A program made the translations under genes and the position numbers. From Candidatus Krumholzibacteriia bacterium (GTDB taxonomy: Bacteria; Krumholzibacteriota; Krumholzibacteriia; Krumholzibacteriales; Krumholzibacteriaceae): a stretch of DNA of 6,030 nucleotides. This document shows positions 1-5,015 of this stretch, in pieces. The number at the start of each line of letters is the position of its first letter. The first letter of the stretch is position 1. Location: assembly GCA_028706585.1 (NCBI GenBank), contig JAQTVX010000141.1, positions 1-6,030 of the forward strand, read 5' to 3'. The notes below the pieces were generated by a model. The model was not told where the DNA came from. It worked only from the letters and a program-made list of their open reading frames with translations, and made no database searches.

Positions 1-765
1 GTCCTCCTCCGACATGAGGAGAAAGGCCGTCGAGAATTCCTTCTCGGCTTTTTGGAAATCCTTGTTTTCGGTGTAGAGCATGCCGCAGACGAGGTGGGCT
101 TTCGAGCTCCGTGGATTGCACCTGACCGCACGCGTGCCGTATTTGAGCCCGGTCTGGTGCATCTGGCGGAAGGAGTGCAGGAAGGCGAGGTTGACGAGCG
201 TTTCCTCGTCTTTGCGGGAAAGTCGGCACGCCTTTTCGAAGTACTCGATGGACTTCGCGAGGTGCTCGGAGAAGCACATTGTCTTGAGGTACTCGTACTT
301 CTCCATGCGGCCGAGTTGAAACCATGCCTCGAAGCAGGCCGGATCGAGCTGCGTCGCGTGCGTGAACGAAGCTTCCCCTTCGCCAACAAATCTGCGTGCG
401 ATCAGCGTAAGCCCCCGTTCGACGTATAGGCTGGCGTTGGTTGGGTCGAGAGCGATGGCCTTGTCGATCTCCTCGGAGGAGAGCATGCGCGAACGAGGCG
501 TGCCGATGAGCCTGTAGAGAACGCAGAGCCTTCGGTGCAGGTCGGGGTTTCGAGGTTCTCTATCGACCACGTCTCTCAGGGCGGCGATTTCCTTCCAGAT
601 CTCGGGACTTTCCCTCGATGCAACTGGTTCGACGAAATCGCCGTCGTTAATAGCCGGTTTCCCCTCCGGTCGGAACGAGCAGTTGCATAGGATCGCGGCC
701 AGGCAAAGTGCGGCGCCGAGCCCCGGAAGAGCCGCCATCGATCTCCGATGCACGCTGGCAGTCAT
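1..765 (-). CDS. Exported TPR-repeat protein, probably lipoprotein (3' end beyond window)
   Basis: The reading frame is open for 255 codons from the ATG at 765 to the left edge, so the C-terminus is missing. The N-terminus looks like an export signal: basic residues HRR at about 6-8, a hydrophobic stretch at about 11-26 (AALPGLGAALCLAAIL), then Cys27 and Cys29. Neither cysteine has a textbook lipobox (-1 is Leu or Asn), so lipid attachment is likely but not certain. From about residue 50 onward helix pairs fit about five tetratricopeptide repeats, with typical signatures such as KAIALDPTNASLYVERG, ATQLDPACFEAWFQLGRME and YFEKACRLSRKDEETLVNLA. TPR domains are protein-binding scaffolds; the partner is unknown. 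The start is uncertain: ATG 765 has no Shine-Dalgarno but gives a proper basic n-region, GTG 753 would also keep it, and ATG 738 has GGAG four bases upstream but gives an uncharged n-region. It is transcribed divergently from the HD-GYP gene. Confidence 0.85.
   Translation of the reverse strand, partial: MTASVHRRSMAALPGLGAALCLAAILCNCSFRPEGKPAINDGDFVEPVASRESPEIWKEIAALRDVVDREPRNPDLHRRLCVLYRLIGTPRSRMLSSEEIDKAIALDPTNASLYVERGLTLIARRFVGEGEASFTHATQLDPACFEAWFQLGRMEKYEYLKTMCFSEHLAKSIEYFEKACRLSRKDEETLVNLAFLHSFRQMHQTGLKYGTRAVRCNPRSSKAHLVCGMLYTENKDFQKAEKEFSTAFLLMSEED
743..746 (-). promoter_or_regulatory. Possible ribosome-binding site for an alternative start at 738
   Basis: On the minus strand GGAG lies four bases before the in-frame ATG at 738 of the exported TPR gene. 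It is the only Shine-Dalgarno-like match near the candidate starts. Using it would remove the basic residues expected at the front of a signal peptide, so sequence and signal-peptide logic disagree here. Confidence 0.3.
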
Positions 766-782
766 AACACTATATCATGCAG

Positions 783-800
783 GATATTATCAATAATATC
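783..800. repeat. Perfect 18-base palindrome (7+4+7), operator-like
   Basis: GATATTA and TAATATC form a perfect inverted repeat around TCAA. It lies between the divergent exported TPR gene and the HD-GYP gene, in an AT-rich island inside otherwise GC-rich DNA. The size and symmetry suit a dimeric regulator binding site, though as RNA it could also form a 7-bp hairpin. The hexamer ATCAAT also recurs at 789 and 798, so the right half overlaps a short direct repeat. No function can be assigned from sequence alone. Confidence 0.5.
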
Positions 801-810
801 AATGCAATTG

Positions 811-827
811 CCGGCTCCGCGGGCCGG
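811..827. repeat. Short GC-rich inverted repeat (5+7+5)
   Basis: CCGGC and GCCGG flank the seven bases TCCGCGG in the divergent intergenic region. As RNA it would form a small GC-rich stem-loop. On the plus strand it is followed by AAACC, not a T-run, so it does not look like an intrinsic terminator. In GC-rich DNA a repeat this short may be chance. Confidence 0.25.
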
Positions 828-875
828 AAACCGACAGCTCGCAGGAGCGGGTATGAGACTTGCAAGGAATGAGCG

Positions 876-889
876 GGACATCCATGTCC
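876..889. repeat. Perfect 14-base palindrome in the HD-GYP leader
   Basis: GGACAT, CC, ATGTCC is a perfect inverted repeat ending 30 bases before the preferred HD-GYP start at 920. It could be a regulator site or, in RNA, a 5-bp hairpin with loop TCCA upstream of the ribosome-binding site. If the gene began at ATG 869 or 884 this would lie in coding DNA, which is one reason the start matters. Confidence 0.35.
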
Positions 890-905
890 GTTCCGAAGGG
901 CCAGT

Positions 906-912
906 GGAAGGG
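906..912 (+). promoter_or_regulatory. Ribosome-binding site that sets the HD-GYP start
   Basis: GGAAGGG lies seven bases before ATG 920. The in-frame upstream candidates (TTG 860, ATG 869, ATG 884) lack a comparably spaced site, so 920 is the preferred start. Confidence 0.6.
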
Positions 913-919
913 TTCATCT

Positions 920-2365
920 ATGATTCAGAGCGTTCTCGAAGCCTTGCCGATGGAATTCCAGCAGTTCCGGGAGGGCGTGGAAGGTATCGCCAGGCTCGTC
1001 CTGCAAGCGCGCCTTTTCCCTCCGCGGCACCCGAGTGTCGAACGGGCCCTCAGTGAAGCGTTTCTCCATCTGGATGTGGCTCTGCAACACAAGAATTCGA
1101 TCAAGTTCATATTCGCAAACAAGGTCATTTACTGGCTGAACTTCAAGCTCGATTTGACCGATACGCGCGAAAAATCGATACATCTCTTCCGGGAAACCCT
1201 CGCGAGACAATCGATCGGGGAGATAGAATTCATGAAGGGCATGACGAAGGAAGAGCTCGCCATTCTGGCGGGGATTCTCGCGCGAGGCGGCATCGGGTCA
1301 TCGTCAGAAATGGCATCGCAGGGAGATCTGCTGCGCAATATACGTATACGCAACGGGAGAGCGGCGGAGGAATCTTCCTCCAAAGCCGTCCGCGCATCGG
1401 CCGACCGCGTGGGTGAACCTCACCGCGGCGCAAAGAACCTTGGGCCAGCGGACGGGGACGGCAAAATGGGAAAGGTCGTGCAGGGAGTTCTCGACAAGCT
1501 CGAGAAGATTCAATCGACGGAGGGGACGCGAGCGGGGGCGAAGATTATCGAGGTGGTCGAGCGTGAGGGCGGGCCTACTGCGACGATTCTGCTGCTCAAC
1601 TCGCTGAGGGAGTACGACGATTACACGTTTGCGCATTCGGTGAACGTCGCCGTCATTTCGGCGGCGGTCGCCCGATGCATGTCGTTGCCGGAGGAATTTA
1701 TAGACGCCATTGCGCATGCGGCGCTTCTGCACGATATCGGGAAGCTCTACGTTCCGCGCGATATCATACATAAGACCGGACGTCTTACGCCGAGCGAATG
1801 GCAGGTCATCAAGCGCCATCCGGTGGACGGCGAGAGGATTCTGCGCGAGGAGCGGCTCGATCTCCTGTCGCGTCGCGTCGCCTACGAGCATCACATGCGC
1901 CACGATCTCACGGGGTATCCGACTACAAAGGAAGGATTCGCGGTCCACAAGGCGAGCGAGATAGTCCGCATAGCTGACAGCTACGACGCGTTGACGACGA
2001 GACGGCCGTACAGGAAGCAGATCAACCCTTACGAGGCGATAAAGCTCATGGCGAAAGGAAGCGGCACCGAGTATCACAAGGACTACTTTTCCGCGTTTCT
2101 CCGCGTCCTGGGAAACGTTCCCATCGGCAGCATATTGAAATTGAACACCGGGGAAACCGTACTGGTCATCGATATCATGGGTGGCAGCGGGGACCTCCCG
2201 CGCGTGCGCGTTCTGAAGGATGCGTCCGACAGGCAGGTGGACGAGGAGATCATCATTGATCTCAATGAGCGCGACCCCGTGACCAACGATCCCAAACGGA
2301 AGATCGCTCTCATAGTCGATCAAACGGTGCGGGATGTCGATGTCGGGCAGTACATTTCTGGCTGA
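920..2365 (+). CDS. HD-GYP domain protein, probable cyclic-di-GMP phosphodiesterase
   Basis: The 481-residue protein belongs to the HD-GYP family, whose members hydrolyse cyclic-di-GMP at a cytoplasmic di- or trimetal centre. Residues 1-120 form a helical N-terminal module (motif LFPPRHPSVERAL at about 32-44) often seen before HD-GYP domains; 125-185 is a polar, low-complexity linker. The HD-GYP core spans about 230-400. Visible motifs are H239 in AHSVNVA, H271-D272 in LLHDIGK, H300 in KRHPVDGERIL, H324-H325 in EHHMRHDLTGYP, D353 in IADSYDALT and RPYR at 362-365. All usual metal-ligand positions are present. The family signature HHExxDGxGYP is altered: Glu is Met and the first Gly is Leu. The tail (about 400-481) is a small beta-type extension starting GNVPIGSILKLNTGE, common in these proteins. 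There is no receiver, PAS or membrane segment, so input must come through the N-terminal module. Upstream TTG and ATG codons could extend it by up to 20 residues. Confidence 0.93.
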   Translation: MIQSVLEALPMEFQQFREGVEGIARLVLQARLFPPRHPSVERALSEAFLHLDVALQHKNSIKFIFANKVIYWLNFKLDLTDTREKSIHLFRETLARQSIGEIEFMKGMTKEELAILAGILARGGIGSSSEMASQGDLLRNIRIRNGRAAEESSSKAVRASADRVGEPHRGAKNLGPADGDGKMGKVVQGVLDKLEKIQSTEGTRAGAKIIEVVEREGGPTATILLLNSLREYDDYTFAHSVNVAVISAAVARCMSLPEEFIDAIAHAALLHDIGKLYVPRDIIHKTGRLTPSEWQVIKRHPVDGERILREERLDLLSRRVAYEHHMRHDLTGYPTTKEGFAVHKASEIVRIADSYDALTTRRPYRKQINPYEAIKLMAKGSGTEYHKDYFSAFLRVLGNVPIGSILKLNTGETVLVIDIMGGSGDLPRVRVLKDASDRQVDEEIIIDLNERDPVTNDPKRKIALIVDQTVRDVDVGQYISG

Positions 2366-2417
2366 CCGGCCTGCGGACAAAAGACCACCCAGGGCGATCC
2401 ATCCTCACGTGGGACGG

Positions 2418-2430
2418 TCACCCCGGGTGA
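2418..2430. terminator. Weak hairpin between convergent genes
   Basis: TCACC and GGTGA pair around CCG in the 85-base gap between the HD-GYP stop and the stop of the secreted-protein gene. On the plus strand it is followed by a moderately T-rich stretch (ATTCTTCTCACATTTTCTT), but not a clean U-tract. It is the only hairpin seen in this gap and could serve either gene, most likely the plus-strand one. The five-pair stem makes this tentative. Confidence 0.3.
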
Positions 2431-2450
2431 ATTCTTCTCACATTTTCTTA

Positions 2451-2846
2451 TCAGAGCACTTCACTCTTGCCGATCTGCTGCATCGGTCCAAAGAATGTCC
2501 ATACGTATTTTGCGTCCGACGAGGTTGCATGAATGACGAATTCAATGCTCTTGCCGCCGGTGATCGGCGATCCGGATGTCCGCGAAAGGCAGACCTCTCC
2601 ATCGGATAGAATGCACCATCCCTTGGAGGCGAACACATCGACGATCGATCCCGTCGGATCCTTGAGCTCGAAGGCGTATATGGCGTCGCTCGATGCGGTA
2701 ACCGTCATTTTTATTATATAGTTACCGTCCTCGAGCGCCTGTACGCTCTTCTTGATCGTCGCCGGAGCGCCCAGAGACGGAATGCTCATGAGCAGGATCA
2801 ATGCGACTGCAAGCACGAAGCACGTGGTGTATTTAATCGTGCGCAT
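2451..2846 (-). CDS. Small secreted protein of unknown function
   Basis: The 131-residue protein has a clear Sec signal peptide: basic start MRTIK, hydrophobic core at about 8-20 (TCFVLAVALILLM), and a likely cut after Gly26 or Ala27 (SLGA/PA). The mature part is about 104 residues. It alternates polar and hydrophobic residues (GNYIIKMTVTA, AIYAFEL, KSIEFVIHA, KYVWTFFG), which suggests a compact beta-sandwich. Cys78 and Cys86 in WCILSDGEVC could form a disulphide after export. There is no lipobox, membrane helix, cell-wall anchor or catalytic motif that I recognise, and I cannot name a family. The start is well supported: GGGGAGG lies seven bases before ATG 2846, and a strong promoter lies upstream. 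It converges on the HD-GYP gene and diverges from the receiver gene, so it is probably transcribed alone. Confidence 0.85.
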   Translation of the reverse strand: MRTIKYTTCFVLAVALILLMSIPSLGAPATIKKSVQALEDGNYIIKMTVTASSDAIYAFELKDPTGSIVDVFASKGWCILSDGEVCLSRTSGSPITGGKSIEFVIHATSSDAKYVWTFFGPMQQIGKSEVL

Positions 2847-2853
2847 CTCTTTT

Positions 2854-2860
2854 CCTCCCC
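2854..2860 (-). promoter_or_regulatory. Strong ribosome-binding site of the secreted-protein gene
   Basis: On the minus strand GGGGAGG is followed by a seven-base purine spacer (AAAAGAG) and ATG 2846. It directly abuts the 3' arm of the leader hairpin at 2861-2875, so folding there could affect ribosome access. Confidence 0.75.
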
Positions 2861-2875
2861 AGCAGTTAGGCTGCT
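2861..2875 (-). repeat. Leader hairpin next to the ribosome-binding site
   Basis: Read on the minus strand, AGCAG and CTGCT pair around loop CCTAA, five base pairs, ending immediately before GGGGAGG. It lies inside the predicted 5' leader of the secreted-protein mRNA. It may protect the transcript or tune translation; there is no evidence of a ligand-binding riboswitch core. Confidence 0.4.
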
Positions 2876-2895
2876 TACTTGAAACGATTTATCAA

Positions 2896-2914
2896 CAAAT
2901 GAATCAATCACTTG
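2896..2914 (-). repeat. Second leader hairpin of the secreted-protein gene
   Basis: Read on the minus strand, CAAGTGA and TCATTTG pair around TTGAT, seven pairs including one G-U. It begins about eight bases after the predicted transcription start. A hairpin close to the 5' end of an mRNA often slows decay, which would fit an abundant secreted protein, but that role is inferred. Confidence 0.4.
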
Positions 2915-2928
2915 TTTTCGTTGACTTT

Positions 2929-2957
2929 ATTATAGCACATCCGCCGGTGGGTGTCGA
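2929..2957 (-). promoter_or_regulatory. Strong sigma70-type promoter of the secreted-protein gene
   Basis: On the minus strand the -35 box TCGACA (2957-2952, one mismatch to TTGACA) is followed by a 17-base spacer and a perfect -10 box TATAAT (2934-2929). The -10 is preceded by TGC, an extended -10. Transcription would start near 2922, giving a leader of about 76 bases before ATG 2846. This is the best promoter match in the window. Confidence 0.75.
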
Positions 2958-2972
2958 GGGGGGTAAAGGCGG

Positions 2973-3001
2973 TTGGCAGGTGGCATGCTATTTTCTAGCA
3001 T
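2973..3001 (+). promoter_or_regulatory. Possible promoter of the receiver gene
   Basis: TTGGCA (2973-2978, one mismatch to TTGACA), a 17-base spacer, and TAGCAT (2996-3001, two mismatches to TATAAT). Transcription would start near 3008, about 60 bases before ATG 3070. The -10 box forms the right arm of the inverted repeat at 2985-3001. The match is moderate and no other plus-strand candidate is better. Confidence 0.4.
2985..3001. repeat. Perfect inverted repeat over the receiver promoter
   Basis: ATGCTA and TAGCAT are perfect inverted copies around TTTTC. The element covers most of the spacer and the whole -10 of the candidate receiver promoter, a typical place for a repressor site. Six-base arms are short, so the operator reading is tentative. 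Confidence 0.4.
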
Positions 3002-3057
3002 AGCGTGATGGGACAGAATTACTATTGCGGTTCACTCGAAATATCGATCATTTAAGC

Positions 3058-3067
3058 GGGGGGGGAG
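3058..3067 (+). promoter_or_regulatory. Poly-G ribosome-binding site of the receiver gene
   Basis: Eight consecutive G (3058-3065) followed by AG end two bases before ATG 3070. The run gives several overlapping Shine-Dalgarno registers. The in-frame TTG at 3025 has no such site, so 3070 is the preferred start. A G8 tract is also prone to slippage during replication. Confidence 0.6.
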
Positions 3068-3069
3068 AC

Positions 3070-3477
3070 ATGGCTCTGAAGATTCTCGTTGTGGATGATG
3101 AGGTGGATCTCGCTAGAATCCTGCAGCTCACGCTCGAGAGCGCGGGCTATGAGGTCATTCTCGCCTATGACGGCGAGGAGGCTCTGAGAATGGCGCTCCT
3201 GGAGCACCCGGCGCTCGTAATTCTCGATCTAATGCTTCCCGTGATCGACGGCGCCAGAGTCTGCAGTATCCTCAGAAAGGACGAGCGCACGAAGTCGATG
3301 CCGGTCATCATCCTCTCCGCGCGGAATCTGGAATTCGAGCGTTTTGACGAGCCGATAGCGGCAAGCCTATTCATCGAGAAGCCATTCGATTCGAAAATGC
3401 TTCTGGAGAGGGTATCGGGGCTGCTGAATTGCGCGTCTCATTCGAAGGGGATCCCGCCCGTCAAAGCGGCTGAATGA
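3070..3477 (+). CDS. Stand-alone response-regulator receiver (CheY-like)
   Basis: The 135-residue protein is a single receiver domain with no output domain. Acidic pocket residues D9-D10 in ILVVDDE, phospho-acceptor D53 in VILDLMLP, switch residue S83 in IILSA, aromatic F101 and conserved K104 in FIEKPF are all present, so it should accept a phosphate from a histidine kinase. A short polar tail (about 121-135, SHSKGIPPVKAAE) follows the last helix and has no recognisable function. Such single-domain regulators act by protein contact: on flagellar switches, on kinases in phosphorelays, or on enzymes. No kinase is encoded in the window. Upstream is the divergent secreted-protein gene; downstream it converges on the HAMP gene, with the last 17 bases shared. 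An upstream TTG at 3025 could add 15 residues but lacks a ribosome-binding site. Confidence 0.93.
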   Translation: MALKILVVDDEVDLARILQLTLESAGYEVILAYDGEEALRMALLEHPALVILDLMLPVIDGARVCSILRKDERTKSMPVIILSARNLEFERFDEPIAASLFIEKPFDSKMLLERVSGLLNCASHSKGIPPVKAAE

Positions 3478-4093
3478 AGAGAGGATCCGCCTCTGCGACC
3501 TTCTTCTCCGGTTCCCCCCGACCTTCCGTGATACCGATGTATGCGCTCTTTCGAGCTGTGAGGTGTCTGAGCTCCTCCGCGGTTTCCTTCAGGGCGCCGT
3601 GCTTGTCGAGCGCCTTGATGCAGCGGTCGAGCACTTCCACGTCCTTGCGTTCGCTGTCGAACAGTGCGGAGACGGCGGCCTTGAGCGCTTCATCGAGCGG
3701 AGAGAATGGGCCGCCGCCCGTCGCCTCGAACGAGCGCGGAAGCCTGCCTTCCGCTATCGATGTGAGATTTCGGTGCAGGATCGCGAGGGGGTGGAATATG
3801 CGCCCCGCGACGATGCTCGAGAGCGCGAAGAAGGACGCAATGATGATGACGATGAATGAAAGCGTGTTCAGCAATAGTATGCTCTTGAGCTTGGCCGCGA
3901 CCGTCTCGAGCTCGGGAACCTGACGCGCCAGGGCGGTCTGGTTCGCGAGCAGCGCGAAGTAGAGCGTGAGTCCGAATACCAGGGCGACGATAAGCATTCC
4001 AACAAGAATAAGGCACTTGATGCGGTTTTTGACGCCGCTCGCGAGCGAATCCGCAACGCTCGAAGTCATCCTTGAATCGGTGTGTCCGGTCAT
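3461..4093 (-). CDS. Two-transmembrane protein with HAMP-like domain, no output domain
   Basis: The 210-residue protein has a polar N-terminus, a first membrane helix at about 27-50 (IKCLILVGMLIVALVFGLTL), a short extracytoplasmic loop of about 20 residues (NQTALARQVPELETVAAKL), a second helix at about 72-96, then a HAMP-like segment at about 97-150. The HAMP signs are HPLAIL after the membrane, TSIAEGRLPRSF in the middle, and PLDEALKAAVSAL in the second helix. A charged helical region follows (about 148-185) and the tail is polar. HAMP domains pass signals from membrane sensors to kinases, cyclases or chemotaxis domains; none of these follows, so it may act through a partner or be a trimmed sensor. 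ATG 4093 is chosen because AAGGAG lies six bases upstream; the frame is open to 4288 but that part overlaps the DUF116 gene. It follows DUF116 by 125 bases and overlaps the receiver gene tail-to-tail by 17. Confidence 0.82.
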   Translation of the reverse strand: MTGHTDSRMTSSVADSLASGVKNRIKCLILVGMLIVALVFGLTLYFALLANQTALARQVPELETVAAKLKSILLLNTLSFIVIIIASFFALSSIVAGRIFHPLAILHRNLTSIAEGRLPRSFEATGGGPFSPLDEALKAAVSALFDSERKDVEVLDRCIKALDKHGALKETAEELRHLTARKSAYIGITEGRGEPEKKVAEADPLFIQPL

Positions 4094-4099
4094 TTCCGA

Positions 4100-4105
4100 C
4101 TCCTT
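4100..4105 (-). promoter_or_regulatory. Ribosome-binding site that sets the HAMP gene start
   Basis: On the minus strand AAGGAG lies six bases before ATG 4093. It supports this start over longer open-frame alternatives that would run back into the DUF116 gene. Confidence 0.7.
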
Positions 4106-4134
4106 GAAGAAACAGAAGAAAAGTGAATGAATAA

Positions 4135-4149
4135 CGGCCAAATCGGCCG
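4135..4149 (-). terminator. Hairpin between DUF116 and HAMP genes, possible weak terminator
   Basis: Read on the minus strand, CGGCC and GGCCG pair around GATTT, and the stem is followed by TTATTCATTCACTTTTCTTC. The downstream stretch is T-rich but broken. It could attenuate read-through from DUF116 into the HAMP gene. I see no convincing separate promoter in this 125-base gap. Confidence 0.3.
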
Positions 4150-4218
4150 CTCGTGTGCCGGAGCGAGGGGTGTATTTTGGCCCCCTGAGTTTGGAATTCA
4201 ATAACCGTGCCATATGTA

Positions 4219-5004
4219 TCACGAATCTTTGCAGAAGAAGAGCAGGGCGGAGCGAAACTTCTCGATATCGAGCGAGGTGTCCTTGCATGGTCCGAGCGGG
4301 CGCGTATTGGGAATGCCGATCACGGGAATCTTCGGAGCGACGTCGTGAATCCCGGTCACCAGGTCTCTCTCGCAGGCCACGGCGACTATGGCGCTGGGAT
4401 TGATCGCGCGAATGATCCTGCGCGCCTCGGTGCCTCCCGGCGCAGTATGAAGGACGACGTTCGGAAAATCAGCGCAGATAGCCTTGAGCTCGGTCTTCAA
4501 ATCCTTCTTGAGGCAGCGAGGAACGAGCGCGAGAACGAGCCCGTTCTTGTTGCGCCATGGCCCGACGAGTCTGTTGCTCACCTCGATGAATGAATGACTG
4601 AGGCGGTCGCGGGAGATGCCGAACGATTGCGCGAGGCGCGCAACCGCCGGGAAGAGCATGATGAACAGATTGCTCCGCCGGTGCAGACAGATTGCCAGAT
4701 AGACTCGCTGCGAAACGACGGCCCCGATGAGAATGGCGTACCAGATGAGGAAGAATGCGGCGCCGGCGACGACGATGATGGTAAGGATTGTGGAGTAGAC
4801 GCTTCCGTATTGCTCGAAGCGGGGGAGAGCGAGGTACCAGAAGAGGAAGCCGAGAAGGACGAATCCTACGAGCACGGCTAGGGAGAGAAGCAGATAGGTT
4901 CGCTTTCCCTCTGTTATCTGGGAGGGTTCGTCGGCGCCCTTCCAGTCGAGCCACTCATCGCCCAGATTTCTATCCCTCAAAGGAGGCACACGTTCATCGT
5001 TCAT
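4219..5004 (-). CDS. Membrane-anchored DUF116 family protein
   Basis: The 261-residue protein matches DUF116, a family of unknown biochemical function in archaea and anaerobic bacteria. After a polar N-terminus come two membrane helices (about 37-60 and 70-97). The family linker follows (FPAVARLAQSFGISRDRLSHSFIEVSNRLV, about 118-147), then the conserved core: VPRCL at 162-165, GGTEARRII at 190-198, AIVAVACERDL at 205-215, and IPNTRPLGPCKDTSLD at 231-246. Conserved Cys164, Cys211 and Cys240 may bind metal. From memory of the family, other members carry a CxxCGxC cluster between the first Cys and the GGT motif; here only about 26 residues separate them, one cysteine (C177) remains and the cluster is absent. 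ATG 5004 is the only start: a stop lies 12 codons upstream and no ATG, GTG or TTG intervenes. There is no Shine-Dalgarno site. It lies 124 bases after the TPR gene on the same strand. Confidence 0.88.
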   Translation of the reverse strand: MNDERVPPLRDRNLGDEWLDWKGADEPSQITEGKRTYLLLSLAVLVGFVLLGFLFWYLALPRFEQYGSVYSTILTIIVVAGAAFFLIWYAILIGAVVSQRVYLAICLHRRSNLFIMLFPAVARLAQSFGISRDRLSHSFIEVSNRLVGPWRNKNGLVLALVPRCLKKDLKTELKAICADFPNVVLHTAPGGTEARRIIRAINPSAIVAVACERDLVTGIHDVAPKIPVIGIPNTRPLGPCKDTSLDIEKFRSALLFFCKDS

Positions 5005-5015
5005 CTCGAAACGAG

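Noticed and set aside
52..429. Plus-strand open frame of 125 codons at the left edge
   Set aside because: It is a shadow of the minus-strand exported TPR gene, whose frame gives clear repeats and a signal peptide; the plus-strand translation shows no domain.
766..919. Sigma70 promoters for the divergent TPR and HD-GYP genes
   Set aside because: Several AT-rich hexamers such as TATAGT and GATAAT occur, but none has a -35 box at acceptable spacing, so I do not list a promoter here.
853..1056. Plus-strand frame starting at ATG 853 with GGAG well spaced upstream, overlapping the HD-GYP start
   Set aside because: The start signal looks good, but the product is arginine- and proline-rich with no recognisable features and lies mostly inside HD-GYP coding DNA in another frame. 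An overlapping leader peptide cannot be excluded, but there is no positive support.
1304..2380. Long minus-strand open frame of 358 codons opposite the HD-GYP gene
   Set aside because: It is an antisense shadow typical of GC-rich coding DNA; its translation lacks any domain, while the plus strand encodes all the HD-GYP motifs.
2847..2922. A known riboswitch class in the secreted-protein leader
   Set aside because: The leader is only about 76 bases with two simple hairpins and shows no conserved aptamer core that I recognise.
920..4093. The HD-GYP, receiver and HAMP genes as one signalling operon
   Set aside because: They alternate in strand and are separated by an unrelated convergent gene, so they cannot be co-transcribed; any shared pathway is speculation.
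4094..4288. N-terminal extension of the HAMP protein by 65 residues
   Set aside because: It would overlap the end of the DUF116 gene and has no ribosome-binding site at its start, whereas ATG 4093 has AAGGAG six bases upstream.
4469..4954. Minus-strand frame of 161 codons inside the DUF116 gene
   Set aside because: The product is extremely rich in arginine and proline, as expected from an out-of-frame reading of GC-rich coding DNA; DUF116 motifs lie in the other frame.
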